From: Limnobacter parvus
GTDB taxonomy: Bacteria > Pseudomonadota > Gammaproteobacteria > Burkholderiales > Burkholderiaceae_B
Assembly (NCBI RefSeq): GCF_024623725.1
Contig: NZ_JANKHG010000026.1
Location: 124,001 to 188,000, forward strand
Direction: 5' to 3'
Length of the DNA stretch: 64,000 bases
The position numbers and the translations under genes were made by a program. The notes beneath the pieces are model-generated. The model was not told where the DNA came from. It saw only the letters and a program-made list of their open reading frames with translations, and made no database searches. Positions 8,458 through 18,300 of this stretch are shown piece after piece (position 1 is the first letter of the stretch; each line of letters starts with the position of its first letter).

Positions 8458-9765
8458 ATGAAAGACCAAACCAGCGTCGTCTACATCCAGTCCAAACAGG
8501 GTCTGGTTGCTGGGCTTTCCTGGCAACCATTGTTGTCCAAAAGTATTTTCCAGCGCATGTCGGAAGTGCGAAGAAATGCCTTGATGATCGATTGCGATTT
8601 GTACGCGTTGGTCAAATCGGGTAAACAGGCCAGCGGCGGGTTCGATGATTACGATGAGGGTTTGGCCCAAGAAGAGCGCAAGTTAAAGCAATACAGCTTT
8701 GCTGCTGCCATGTGCAAGGCTTACCAGGAAACAGACACCATCGTTGCATGGCGCGTGCGCACTGGGCAACGGATTGGTGAAATTGCGCTGGTGGTCATCG
8801 AAGGCGGAATGCCCACGCTCGACATCATCGTGAGCGAAAGCGAAGCCATTTCGATGATGGAGTACTACCAACAGTCCAGAGACCGGGCCCAACTGTTTCG
8901 GATCGTGAGTAATGACACTTCATTGTGGGTTGCCGATGAGTTTATTGAAAATGAAGCTGAATTCACCAAGAAGCACACGACCGGTGATGCGCGAATCAAC
9001 ACCATTCCGCTGGACTATAAAACCTTGCTGCAGGCCACCATCGGTGTGTTTTTGCTGCTCGGGTTTTTGATGGGTTACGACTACTACCTGGCTGAAACAA
9101 AAAAAAGGGAACTGGCAGCGCAGATCGCGTCGCAGGACAACTCTGCTCAATACGCTACTGAACTGGACAGCCGGCTTGGGCAGGTGGGGCTTAATACCGA
9201 GAGTTACATTCGCTTGTTGAATGCGGTGTACGACCTGCCTTTTTATATCAACGGCTGGGCGATGCGCAGTATTGATTGCAGTTTCTCTGTTTGCACCATG
9301 CAGTGGTCATCCGTGGGGGGCTACACCGATCAAATTGCCGCCGCCTTTGATGCCAAGGATGGTTATGTGGTGCAGATCAACCGTACGACCCCTTCCGAGG
9401 TTTCAATTGTGAAGGATTTTAAAATTAACCTGACTGGGCCTTCTACCTGGGTTGATTTGCCCAACAAGCCAGATACCGATCAGTGGGTATTGAATCAACG
9501 CCAGGTGTACGAACGTTCGCGTGTTGACATCAACATGTTTTCAGAACCGGAGATTTGGCCCACTGGTTACACCAACATACCGATGGAGCAGGCAGTGACA
9601 CGTTACAGATTCAACATGAGCGGTGGTGTGGCAATTGCTGAATCGTTTATTACTGGCCAGAAGCAGGCGATGTATTGGGACAAGCTTGGCATGACAATCA
9701 CGAATCTAGAGGCCGCAGGCCCCCGAATTCAGCTGAAACTGGAAGGGGCTTACTATGCGTATTAA
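8458..9765 (+). CDS. pilO: PilO-family type IVb pilus protein, 435 aa
   Basis: The cytoplasmic N-terminal half (about 185 residues) is followed by one transmembrane helix (about residues 189-207, rich in Leu and Phe) and a periplasmic half with Cys residues (SIDCSFSVCTMQW). This arrangement and its position between the secretin and PilP match PilO of R64-type systems, an inner-membrane scaffold that links the ATPase platform to the secretin. Overlap with pilP is 11 bp, indicating coupled translation. Confidence 0.85.
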   Translation: MKDQTSVVYIQSKQGLVAGLSWQPLLSKSIFQRMSEVRRNALMIDCDLYALVKSGKQASGGFDDYDEGLAQEERKLKQYSFAAAMCKAYQETDTIVAWRVRTGQRIGEIALVVIEGGMPTLDIIVSESEAISMMEYYQQSRDRAQLFRIVSNDTSLWVADEFIENEAEFTKKHTTGDARINTIPLDYKTLLQATIGVFLLLGFLMGYDYYLAETKKRELAAQIASQDNSAQYATELDSRLGQVGLNTESYIRLLNAVYDLPFYINGWAMRSIDCSFSVCTMQWSSVGGYTDQIAAAFDAKDGYVVQINRTTPSEVSIVKDFKINLTGPSTWVDLPNKPDTDQWVLNQRQVYERSRVDINMFSEPEIWPTGYTNIPMEQAVTRYRFNMSGGVAIAESFITGQKQAMYWDKLGMTITNLEAAGPRIQLKLEGAYYAY

Positions 9766-10261
9766 GCAAAATCGTCTGTCTTTCCTGGTGCTTGCAGGGT
9801 GGGTGGGGCTCGCTGTGTTGCCAGCCGGATTGAATGTGGCCCACGCCCAAAATTTGTCGGTGACAGAGGGGGCCATCTCGATCCGGGCGCTTGCAGATCG
9901 CCAACGACGTTTGGAGCAGCTTGAATTTCTGAACAACATCAATCCTGAAAATACTGCGCCCCGAATGATTGATTCTCAGTCGCTGCAAGTCGGTGGGGAA
10001 TCTGTCCAGATTCTTCCACCGTTGGGTATGCAAGCAGCGCCCGTTGTGGAACAAGAGTTCGAGCCAGTCAATACCGTGTTGTCGGTGTATGGGCCAGAGG
10101 GTAAGTTGATCGCAGAAGTTGCTGCAAGCCAGGGTGCCATCAAGCAATATCAAGTGGGTAGCGCATGGGCTGGCTACCGGATCACCGACATTTCACGCGA
10201 GGGCGTTACGGTGGTGCGTTCCGGAAAAACTCGCTTGATTCCTGTGGGGGGTAAATTGTGA
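9755..10261 (+). CDS. pilP: PilP-family type IVb pilus protein, 168 aa
   Basis: A Sec signal peptide ends around AHA|QNL (residue 31). The mature part has a Pro-rich middle and a C-terminal beta domain (GYRITDISREGVTVVRSGK) typical of PilP/GspC-like periplasmic connectors, which touch the secretin. It sits between pilO and pilQ with overlaps of 11 bp and 4 bp, the conserved order of R64-like operons. Confidence 0.82.
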   Translation: MRIKQNRLSFLVLAGWVGLAVLPAGLNVAHAQNLSVTEGAISIRALADRQRRLEQLEFLNNINPENTAPRMIDSQSLQVGGESVQILPPLGMQAAPVVEQEFEPVNTVLSVYGPEGKLIAEVAASQGAIKQYQVGSAWAGYRITDISREGVTVVRSGKTRLIPVGGKL

Positions 10262-11955
10262 GTAACGCCCTTCCTGTATCGGATGAAATTCGTGTCATCA
10301 CCAGCTTGTCAGAACTTCCGCTTTATACCAATTTGCTGAGTGGTGTTTCATCGGCATCGATGATTATTTTTCCCGCTGCCATTGCCCACCATTTGGTCGT
10401 GATTGAGACGGGCATCAAACGAGCCATGCTCCTGTTCAATCCGGACAGCCCCATCCCTTTGACGCCGTTTATTGCTCAGGCACGTGGCCGATTGGTGACA
10501 AGCAAGTACCAGATCGAACGAAAGGACCAGCCTTGCTCGCTCAGCGTTCTTGAACATTTGAGTGAACTTGCAAAGTCGGGCAGCGATGGACTTGGCTTGG
10601 GCGATGAGGCCGGGTTTTCGCAAAGCCAGGCGAAGGATGTGTTCGAGTCCTGGGTTAATACGGCAGTGCGTGAAAAAGCCACTGACATTCACGTTCGGGT
10701 TTCAAACAATGTTGCGCAGGTTCACCTTCGCGTAGATGGTGATCTGGAAGCGCTGCGCGATGGTCAAAATGGAATTTACACGCCCTTGCAGGCGGAACGG
10801 GCAATGGCGTGGGCCTACAACAACGCCTCTGGAAAAGGCTCGAACAGCGAGTCGCAGTTCTCAACAACCGAGAATTTGTATTGCATGATCGAGCCCCGCG
10901 AGATCGGTGGTCAGCGTGTTGCCTTGCGTTATCAAAGCATTCGCGGCTGGGCTGGAACCAAACTTGTTTGTCGATTGTTGTATGTCGATGTCGATGCGCC
11001 GACTTTGACTTATGAGCAATTGGGTTATGCCAAATCGCAGATTCAGGAATTGGTCGCTGCCTCTAACACGCCATCGGGTCTCATTATTTTTGCCGGGGTT
11101 ACTGGTTCCGGGAAAACCACATCTCTAAAAACATTCATTGAAACCCATCCACACCTGGGCGCTGACGCTTTTTATTCTTTGGAAGATCCGGTTGAATATC
11201 CATTGAAAGGTGTTCATCAAATTCCGATTCAGCGCGATCTGATTGATCGTAAAGCTTCGATGGCCAAATATTCCGAGGTTGTGGCAGCCCTGATGCGGGC
11301 AGACCCTGGTTGCGTCATGATGGGCGAGGTGCGTGACGCTGCAAGTGCCATGTCAGCCCAGCAAATTGTTGAGACCGGTCACATGGCGTGTGCCACGGTC
11401 CACGCGCATTTGATTTCAGGGATCATTCCGCGACTGACCAATGATGAAATCGGCATGAGTCGGGAAGTGTTGACCAACCCCAATATGTTGACTCTGTTGA
11501 TCTATCAAGCACTGGTACCGAAGCTGTGCACCAATTGCCGCATCAATGGGTCAGTTTATTCAAAGGTTTATTCAGATTCTGGTTATGTGTTCCAGTTGTT
11601 GGACACTGCAGACAAAAGATTTGGTTTGACGCGCGACCGCTTCTTTTTCAAGAACCCAAAAGGATGCGGTCGCTGCAGGGGGCGGGGCACTGCTGGCCTG
11701 ACTGTGGTTGCCGAGGTGTACAGCCCCGACAGCACCTGGCTCACCATGATTCGTAATTCCAGCGATTACGAGGCCATGCGATATTTTCGTGCCAAAGGTG
11801 ATCATGTTTATGATTCGCCCGACATGACCGGCAAAACCGTTTTCGAACATGCCTTGTATAAAGCTTTGACGGGTGTGATAGACCCAAGAATGTGTGAACG
11901 TTTTGACAGTTTCACACGATTTGAAACCATGCATGCGATGGACACAAAACCTTGA
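10258..11955 (+). CDS. pilQ: PilQ-family pilus assembly ATPase, 565 aa
   Basis: Secretion/pilus ATPase of the GspE/PilB superfamily. Walker A GVTGSGKT spans residues 280-287, the Asp box SLEDPVEYP follows at about 307, Walker B MRADPGCVMMGEVRD lies at 346-360, and a His box (ATVHAH) is near 379-384. Two Cys pairs (C424/C427 and C470/C473) form the metal-binding tetracysteine module of assembly-type ATPases. It powers pilin polymerisation at the inner membrane. The gene overlaps pilP by 4 bp and the TTG start of pilR by 4 bp. Only one ATPase is present, as in many type IVb systems that lack a dedicated retraction ATPase. Confidence 0.93.
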   Translation: MSNALPVSDEIRVITSLSELPLYTNLLSGVSSASMIIFPAAIAHHLVVIETGIKRAMLLFNPDSPIPLTPFIAQARGRLVTSKYQIERKDQPCSLSVLEHLSELAKSGSDGLGLGDEAGFSQSQAKDVFESWVNTAVREKATDIHVRVSNNVAQVHLRVDGDLEALRDGQNGIYTPLQAERAMAWAYNNASGKGSNSESQFSTTENLYCMIEPREIGGQRVALRYQSIRGWAGTKLVCRLLYVDVDAPTLTYEQLGYAKSQIQELVAASNTPSGLIIFAGVTGSGKTTSLKTFIETHPHLGADAFYSLEDPVEYPLKGVHQIPIQRDLIDRKASMAKYSEVVAALMRADPGCVMMGEVRDAASAMSAQQIVETGHMACATVHAHLISGIIPRLTNDEIGMSREVLTNPNMLTLLIYQALVPKLCTNCRINGSVYSKVYSDSGYVFQLLDTADKRFGLTRDRFFFKNPKGCGRCRGRGTAGLTVVAEVYSPDSTWLTMIRNSSDYEAMRYFRAKGDHVYDSPDMTGKTVFEHALYKALTGVIDPRMCERFDSFTRFETMHAMDTKP

Positions 11956-13103
11956 CCCTTCTAGAACGCATCAGTCAACTTTGGACCAGCATTCAGCTGA
12001 TGGACTTTCGCGGAAAACGCGATGAGTTCTATTTGCAGTTGGCCAAATCGCTTGAGCGTAAAGAGCGTTTGCGAACATTTTTACTGGAAGAGCAGAAAAT
12101 CTCCAAAGCCAAGGCCACGCGCGACAGTTCAAGAGAAATTGCATTGAACTTGATGTTGCAAAAGCTAAGCCATGGGCAGGAATTCAAAATGAGTCAAATT
12201 TTGAGCGATGTGGTGCCCAAAGAAGACCGTTTGTTGCTGTCGTCTGTTGACTTTTCCAAAGACAAACCTGAAACACTGCGAGCCCTGGTGTCTGCGATTC
12301 GCGAGCAGAAAGAGGCGAAATCACTGCTGATCAAAGCCTTGGTGCCACCTTTCATCATGTTGCCAGGTGTATTCATTTTTAGTTATATCCTGGCCACTCA
12401 GTCGATCCCTGTGATTGCAAAAATTGCACCTCCCGAGGTGTGGACGCCATTCAATGCATCGGTTCGCAATTTCTCTGAAGGAGTTGCAGATTACGGTTTT
12501 CTGGTGATTGGGGCCATGGCCTCATTGGTGCTTTTTTTCGCCTATCAAATGCCTCGGTGGAGCGGAAAATGGCGTGGACGCATTGAGCGCATTCCCCAAA
12601 AAATGGGTTTGCTGCTTTTCCCGGTTTTTCCCATCGCATTGCCGCTGTCGATTTATCGGGATTTTCAGGTGACCTTGCTGCTGACATCGCTGGCTGTGTT
12701 GTTGAAAAGCGGTGCAAGTTTAACGACCGCCTTGGACAGTTTGCGATCAAATTCGCAACCCTGGATGCAGTGGCATTTGCGCCGCGTGACCAAGCACCTC
12801 TACATTGCGCCCACTGAATATGTTGAGGCGTTTGCAGAAGGCCTGCTCAGTCCCAAGCTGTTGGCGAGACTGGCCACAACCATACGCAGCGACAGTCGTT
12901 TCGACCGTGTGCTGATTGAACTGGGAACGCAAGGCGTCATTGAAGTTCGAAAAGAAATTCAAAGCTCCTCAAAGGGTTTGAATACGTTGCTAATGATCGC
13001 ATCGGCAGCGTGTGTTTTGTTTTTGTATGTTGGACAGCTTTCTATTGCGCAAAGCATGACAGAGGCACTGGATCCAGTCAGCAAAATGAAGTCGTATCAA
13101 TAA
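11952..13103 (+). CDS. pilR: PilR-family inner-membrane platform protein (GspF fold), 383 aa
   Basis: GspF/PilC-like polytopic protein. Cytoplasmic helical domains are separated by hydrophobic segments around residues 130-155 and 178-197 and a C-terminal helix near 345-365. It forms the inner-membrane base on which PilQ acts. The start is read as TTG in a TTGA overlap with the pilQ stop; no nearby ATG has better support, although an ATG at about 12000 would give a shorter protein. Its end is followed by a 107-bp gap before the major pilin. Confidence 0.85.
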   Translation: MTLLERISQLWTSIQLMDFRGKRDEFYLQLAKSLERKERLRTFLLEEQKISKAKATRDSSREIALNLMLQKLSHGQEFKMSQILSDVVPKEDRLLLSSVDFSKDKPETLRALVSAIREQKEAKSLLIKALVPPFIMLPGVFIFSYILATQSIPVIAKIAPPEVWTPFNASVRNFSEGVADYGFLVIGAMASLVLFFAYQMPRWSGKWRGRIERIPQKMGLLLFPVFPIALPLSIYRDFQVTLLLTSLAVLLKSGASLTTALDSLRSNSQPWMQWHLRRVTKHLYIAPTEYVEAFAEGLLSPKLLARLATTIRSDSRFDRVLIELGTQGVIEVRKEIQSSSKGLNTLLMIASAACVLFLYVGQLSIAQSMTEALDPVSKMKSYQ

Positions 13104-13210
13104 TGGCGGGTTTCTGGATCGCGTTGTTCAAGAACGATTTTGATGTTGTTTTTAAACGGCCCAATAAAACGGGTGTAGTACTTTTTTAAACTTGAAATAC
13201 AGGAAATATC

Positions 13211-13819
13211 ATGAAAACTATGCAACAGAACTTCCAGGCCCGTAAACAGGAAATGGGTATCACATTGATCGAAGTATCGATCGGATTGATCATCGCCGCC
13301 GTGGTTGCGGCTGTGGCTTTTATCGCGTTTCAAAACAACGCACGTCGAAATGAAGTGCGTGAAAACACCATCGTAATCACTGAGATTATTGCTGAAGCCA
13401 AACAAAAGTTTGGTCGTACCAATCAGTTCACAGCGTTGACAGGTACTAACAACGCAACTGATCCAGCGATTGTTTCACGCACGATTCCTGCGGCGATTGC
13501 AACCGGTGGCAACAGCTACGGCGTGCGCCCAATTCTTTATGGCAGCACCAACGTTGCGGTGGCTGAAACCACAGCGGGTAACTTTGCAACTCTGGCGTGG
13601 GGCGGTATTCCACCCGAGCAGTGCTATGACCTGGTCACCTCACTGGCTCAGGCCACTACTGGCATGTTCATTTCCAATGCAGCGCCCGTTACAACAGGCC
13701 CAGGCAACACCACTTCACTGGTAAGCACCACAGGCGTTATCAATGCAGTTAACGCAACAGCTGCGTGTAACGGCATTACCGCCACAGGCACAATTTATTT
13801 TGTTTTTGATCGCATCTGA
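13211..13819 (+). CDS. pilS: Major type IVb prepilin (PilS-like), 202 aa
   Basis: A short leader ends in Gly16, followed by ITLIEVSIGLIIAAVV; Glu21 is at +5 of the mature chain and the hydrophobic spine continues to about residue 40. This is a prepilin-peptidase substrate. Two Cys (138 and 186) in the C-terminal part probably form the disulfide D-loop of type IVb pilins. The mature chain of about 186 residues fits a major pilin. A good AGGA site lies upstream, and the 107-bp leader from 13104 leaves room for its own promoter. Ile rather than Met or Phe at +1 is less common but occurs. Confidence 0.88.
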   Translation: MKTMQQNFQARKQEMGITLIEVSIGLIIAAVVAAVAFIAFQNNARRNEVRENTIVITEIIAEAKQKFGRTNQFTALTGTNNATDPAIVSRTIPAAIATGGNSYGVRPILYGSTNVAVAETTAGNFATLAWGGIPPEQCYDLVTSLAQATTGMFISNAAPVTTGPGNTTSLVSTTGVINAVNATAACNGITATGTIYFVFDRI

Positions 13820-13841
13820 TTGTTTGATGCAAGATAAGAAC

Positions 13842-13866
13842 TTCCCGGTGCGCGTCGCATCGGGAA
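13842..13866 (+). terminator. Hairpin between major and minor pilin genes (attenuator-like)
   Basis: Arms TTCCCGGTGCG (13842-13852) and CGCATCGGGAA (13856-13866) pair over 11 positions with one G-T wobble around a 3-base loop. The following sequence is moderately T-rich (ATTCTTGGCGTTTTTAGG), so it could act as a partial terminator or a 3' stabiliser that keeps major pilin output above that of the downstream genes. Confidence 0.6.
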
Positions 13867-13891
13867 ATTCTTGGCGTTTTTAGGCTTGATC

Positions 13892-14848
13892 ATGACAAAA
13901 ATAGTGTTTTACATGAGAAACAGGCGTGTGGCTGAAGGCTTCACACTGATCGAAATTACTTTGGCACTGATTATTTCCGCATTGGTGGCCTTTGCTGTGT
14001 TCCGATCGACCTTGACCGAATCCACGCAAATGAGTGGGAAGGTTCAGGCAGACCAACTGCTACAGGTTAAATCAGCGCTTGAGAGCTACATGAGTGCTCA
14101 TGGAACGGCTTTGGTGAACGGGACTGCGATAGCAGGTGTGGCTGTTCCCTTGAGGCCCACAATTGCTGAACTACAGAATTTACAGATGTTGCCTGCCCAG
14201 TTTAACGGCAATGCAACATTGAACAGAAGCCCGTTTGTGACCCAACTGAGTGTTCTTCCGGCTGGTTGCACCTTGGGAACTTGCGTGGTTAGCGGCTACG
14301 TCTACATTCGCGACCCAATTCTTGACGCCGGGCACGACGCCACGCGCGGTGAGTACGACGGGGTAGCAATCAGTGCGCTGTTGTCCCGAATCGGTGGCGA
14401 TGGCTTCGCACGCGTTGTGGCCAACGGCAGCCTGGTTGCATCGGGCGGCGCGTTTTCAATTCCAAATTCGGCCAGTGTGGCCCACCCATCAATTACAGTG
14501 AACGGCCAGCCTTACCCCGCGGGTGTAGCGGGTGTTCGACTTGAGTCAGTGTCGCCTCCAGCTCCGCCACCACCTGCAGCCCCCGCTGGAGGCGGCGGAA
14601 CTACCCCGCCTGCCGCTGGCGCTGGGCCGGCTTGTGCTGCTGGCAGTGTAAATAATGTGGCTGCTGCTGGCACTTTAGGTATTGGAAACGGCAATCAGTG
14701 CAACTTTGCCTATCCAAGCTTGGCCAGTGGGCAATCCTTGTCTGTCGACAATTCCAATTCTTCGACCGATGGCACTTTGGTCGTGAGGTGCAATACACTT
14801 CTGGGCCTTTCAGCAATTCAAGTGGTCAGCATGACATGCACAAAGTAG
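13892..14848 (+). CDS. Minor type IVb prepilin with Pro/Gly linker (PilV-like), 318 aa
   Basis: The leader ends AEG, followed by FTLIEITLALIISALVAF: Gly16/Phe17 cleavage and Glu21 at +5. Near residues 219-247 a low-complexity Pro/Ala/Gly linker separates the pilin-like body from a C-terminal domain of about 70 residues with several Cys. This resembles PilV-type tip adhesins of R64 pili, where the C-terminus sets recipient specificity. No shufflon inverted repeats or recombinase are seen. I start at the ATG 13892; another ATG at 13913 would leave a shorter leader and is equally plausible. It overlaps the next gene by 13 bp. Confidence 0.78.
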   Translation: MTKIVFYMRNRRVAEGFTLIEITLALIISALVAFAVFRSTLTESTQMSGKVQADQLLQVKSALESYMSAHGTALVNGTAIAGVAVPLRPTIAELQNLQMLPAQFNGNATLNRSPFVTQLSVLPAGCTLGTCVVSGYVYIRDPILDAGHDATRGEYDGVAISALLSRIGGDGFARVVANGSLVASGGAFSIPNSASVAHPSITVNGQPYPAGVAGVRLESVSPPAPPPPAAPAGGGGTTPPAAGAGPACAAGSVNNVAAAGTLGIGNGNQCNFAYPSLASGQSLSVDNSNSSTDGTLVVRCNTLLGLSAIQVVSMTCTK

Positions 14849-15381
14849 GGGCCAAATCAGACTTTGGATTAAGGCGCAAATTGCTGGCTGCCTTTTGCAC
14901 AGGTGCGCTGTTGCCCAAACTTAGTTGGGCTGGCGCCCCTGCGTCAAGCCCCCTGTTGCTCGACCTTCAACGCGATGGCCAGCGTGTTCGGGTCAATGTG
15001 TTGACTCCCGAAGGTTACAGGGCCGCTGCCTGGATGCTGCGCGACATCAAAGCTGGGAACGTGATCGGCTGGCCTAGCCTTACTTTGTTGGTGTGGGCAG
15101 CCCAATTGCAGGAAGCGCTGAACACACACCATGCTTACACTGTGTTCGCAGTCACATCAGGTTTGCGAACCCAGCAAACCAACCGCCGAATTGAAGGTGC
15201 CGCCCAGCATTCCCTGCACTTGCCCGACGCCAACAACCAGTTTCATGCAATGGACTTCAAACCGCTTGGCGCCACGCTTGATCAACTGGAGTTGATTGCA
15301 ACCCAGATGCCTGCGGGCGGTGTTGGGCGGTACAGCAGTCACTTGCATTTGGACGTCAGAAATTCACCGGCGCGTTGGTAA
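14836..15381 (+). CDS. Peptidase M15/YcbK-like (DUF882) murein endopeptidase, 181 aa
   Basis: An N-terminal RRKLLAAFCTGALLP segment ending in SWAGA looks like a Tat or Sec export signal. The core has SGLRT..TN, SLHLPDANNQFHAMDFKP and GGVGRYSSHLHLDVR, which supply the His, Asp and His ligands expected for the zinc of MepK/YcbK-type endopeptidases. R64-like operons normally carry a lytic transglycosylase (PilT) to open the wall; this enzyme may do that job by cutting peptide cross-links instead. I start at ATG 14836, overlapping the minor pilin stop; the frame is open further upstream but that part lies inside the pilin gene. Its TAA is directly followed by the ATG of the next gene. Confidence 0.8.
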   Translation: MHKVGAKSDFGLRRKLLAAFCTGALLPKLSWAGAPASSPLLLDLQRDGQRVRVNVLTPEGYRAAAWMLRDIKAGNVIGWPSLTLLVWAAQLQEALNTHHAYTVFAVTSGLRTQQTNRRIEGAAQHSLHLPDANNQFHAMDFKPLGATLDQLELIATQMPAGGVGRYSSHLHLDVRNSPARW

Positions 15382-18300
15382 ATGCAGAACCTGGCTCAAA
15401 GCGACGCTGACCAACGCCTGAAACGCCCCTTGAAGGCCATGATTGTCAACGACAGTTTGCTTGAGCGCCTGTCGCTTGGAAAGATGTGTGCGCTTGCCGG
15501 GTTTCAGGTGTTGGAAGCCACTTCCGAAGACAACCTGATCGATTACATTGAGCGTGAACAAGTGGATTTGGTGGTTTGTGATTCACAGGTCGGCGAGCTC
15601 GATGGAATGGAAGTGTGTAGTCGTGTGCGGGCCGCGAAACTGGAATTTTTTGTTTATTTTTTATTGCTTTCCTCCGATGACTCAGAGACTTTTACCATCC
15701 GTGCACTGGAATCTGGTGCCGATGAGCACCTGAGCAAACCGCTGAGTAAACCTGCTTTTTCAGCACGCATTGCCAGTGCGTACCAGTCGGTTTCGCGGCA
15801 AAAATCTTACTACTCCACGCGTGCTGACTTGCCTGTTTCCTTGCAACACTTGTACCGCGACATGCGGGCCATGTCGAGCTTTCAGCGATCTCGTTTGCCC
15901 AAGCGGCGGTCGCTTGTTCAGGGCTTGAAAGTTGATTATTTGTGGATTCCCAAAGTTTTTGTGTCGGGCGATTTGTTCGATGTGTTCCAACTTGACGACC
16001 AATTCGTCGCCTTTTATGTACTGGACGTGGTGGGGCACGGTGTGCCGTCCGCACTGCGCGTCATGGACTTGTCTCATCTTTTGTCGGCAAATCCCAAAGA
16101 AGGTATCTTGCTGGAATCGTTGTCCGGCGGCTACGGGCACCGGGTGCGCAGGCCCGCCGAAGTGCTGGGGCTGATGAACCGCCGTTTTCAAATGCGTCCG
16201 GGCAACGAAGTTTTCTTTTCCATGTTTTACGGCTTGTTTAATCTGCACACGGGGCAAGTCACCGTGTCCATGGCGGGAAGCCCGATGCCCTGGATTCAGG
16301 CTCTTGATGGAGAACTGTCGCAACTCGGACAACCGTCATTTCCGATTGGTGTGATCGAGGATGACAGTTACGAAGATTACAGCCACAAGCTTGAAGCAGG
16401 CATGCGCTTGTTTGTCTGCTCAGACGGATTGACGCAGATTAGGGATGCACAAGACACTGAACTCGAAATCGATGGGGTTGCCCACCTGATCCAAGAGGGA
16501 GCGCATAAAACTCTTTCGCAGCAAATTGATGCAGTACAAACTGGATTGACCCATTGGGTCAGTGGAAAAATTACCGATCGCTTGTACGAAGACGACTCGA
16601 CTCTTTTGGGATTGCAGTGGCGAAACAAGGGCGATGACGATCTGATTGAAGAGAATTCCGCTGACAAGGAAACGGGCGATGAACAAGAGACCGAAACTGA
16701 TGAGTCTGCAAAGCTTCAGGAATTAGTTCCGGAATTCAAGTTTCTGACACGCAAGGAACTGAGCCCAGTATTGCTGCTGCATGACGGAAAGTCGCCGCAA
16801 AATTTGATGCCTTGGTTGAATGAGTGGGGGTATTTGCCTGAACAAAAGCAAAGTCGTGAGAGTTGCATCGAGGCTTGCCAAAAAAGCTTTTATGCCTTCC
16901 TGCTAATTGATCTGCAAAACATTCACCCAATCGATGAAAGATTTTTGTCTGCAATTCGAAGTGGTTTAAACCCTGGTATTTACGTGTTGGTTTTGTCCAA
17001 TGCGTCGAATGCCGAAGGACTGTCAGCGGCCTTGCGTGCAGGCGCAGACTGTTGCACCCACTCAGATTACTCGCCCCGGGAAATTTACACGCGGTTGAAC
17101 ACGGGTTTGAAGTTGGCCACCATTCATCGGTCTATTGTTCAAGAAAGTGAGTCAGCAAGCGAGTTGCGCGCAGACATTGAAAAAGATCTTCAGCGGATTG
17201 CCGCCATGCAGTTGGAAAATTTGCCAGCACCGCTCGAAGAACAAAGCGAGTTGCAGTTTGAGCTGTTCTTTAAGCCAGCAGGGCTTTTGTCGAACCATTA
17301 CATGAATGTCATGGTGATGGCAGACGGTTGTGTTGCTTATTTCCATTTGACCTCAGAGGGTGAAGGTTTGGTGGGGGCCACGCGGGGTCTGTCACTTTAC
17401 AGGCAACTGACCAACGCGGCCTTTGATAGAACATCGGCCCTGAGTCAATACATGGGCGATCAGTTTTCACCTTCCACAATTTTGCGTGAGTTGAATTCCC
17501 AGTTGCTGCAAAGTGACCTTCAAGGTGAAACCTGTGCACTTTGTTACGGTTTGATTGATCCCTCAAACCGGACTGGTCGTGTAGCGCATGCCGGGTATCC
17601 CTTGCACCTTCTGTCACGAGCCAAGGGACAAATTGAGCAATTGGGTGCCTATGGCTCAAGCTTGGGCGTGTCAGTTGACAGTCAATATCAGGATGTTATT
17701 TTCACCATGAACCCTGGTGATCGTTTGTTTGTATTGCCACCAGCATCGAGTGCCAATGCCGCATTAAATGGAGGCGTTTACGAGAATCCGCTCGCTTTTG
17801 TCAGTACCACCCTTAGTCTGGAATGCAGAGAGGTGATTGCACAGCTAGAGCAATTGTCGGGTGCCTCTGACTTGTTGGTTGAAGATCAATCCATGCTGAT
17901 TTTTCAGTTGGGTCACTACGTTGCACTCGAAGTGGAACACATGGCTGCGTTGCACCTTCAACAAGTCTGCATGAATCTTGCTGTTGCATTGCAAGAACCA
18001 GTGGAGGCACATCACGCATTCCGAATCGTGATACCCAATCAAATCGATGTGGTGCCTGAAATGATTGAAAAAATCGAACACTCCTTGGCACATTGGTCGA
18101 TTGACTCCGAGTCGTTGGCCAGTGCACCGCTTGTGTTGTTCGAGTTGGCAAGCAATGTGTGTCGTCATGGCGGCATGGGAAGCGACGCCACATTTGAGTT
18201 ATTGGCATTGTCTGTGCAAGGCTTTGTTCTTTTTGTCATTGTGGACGCAGGTTCTGAAATGCCGGCCTGGTTGCTTGATTCAGCGCGTGAACACGACTAC

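Noticed and set aside
14698-14835. N-terminal extension of the murein peptidase
   Set aside because: It lies inside the minor pilin gene, reads as shadow sequence, and would bury the export signal.
13871-15381. Shufflon at the end of the minor pilin gene
   Set aside because: No inverted repeat pairs and no rci-like recombinase are present.
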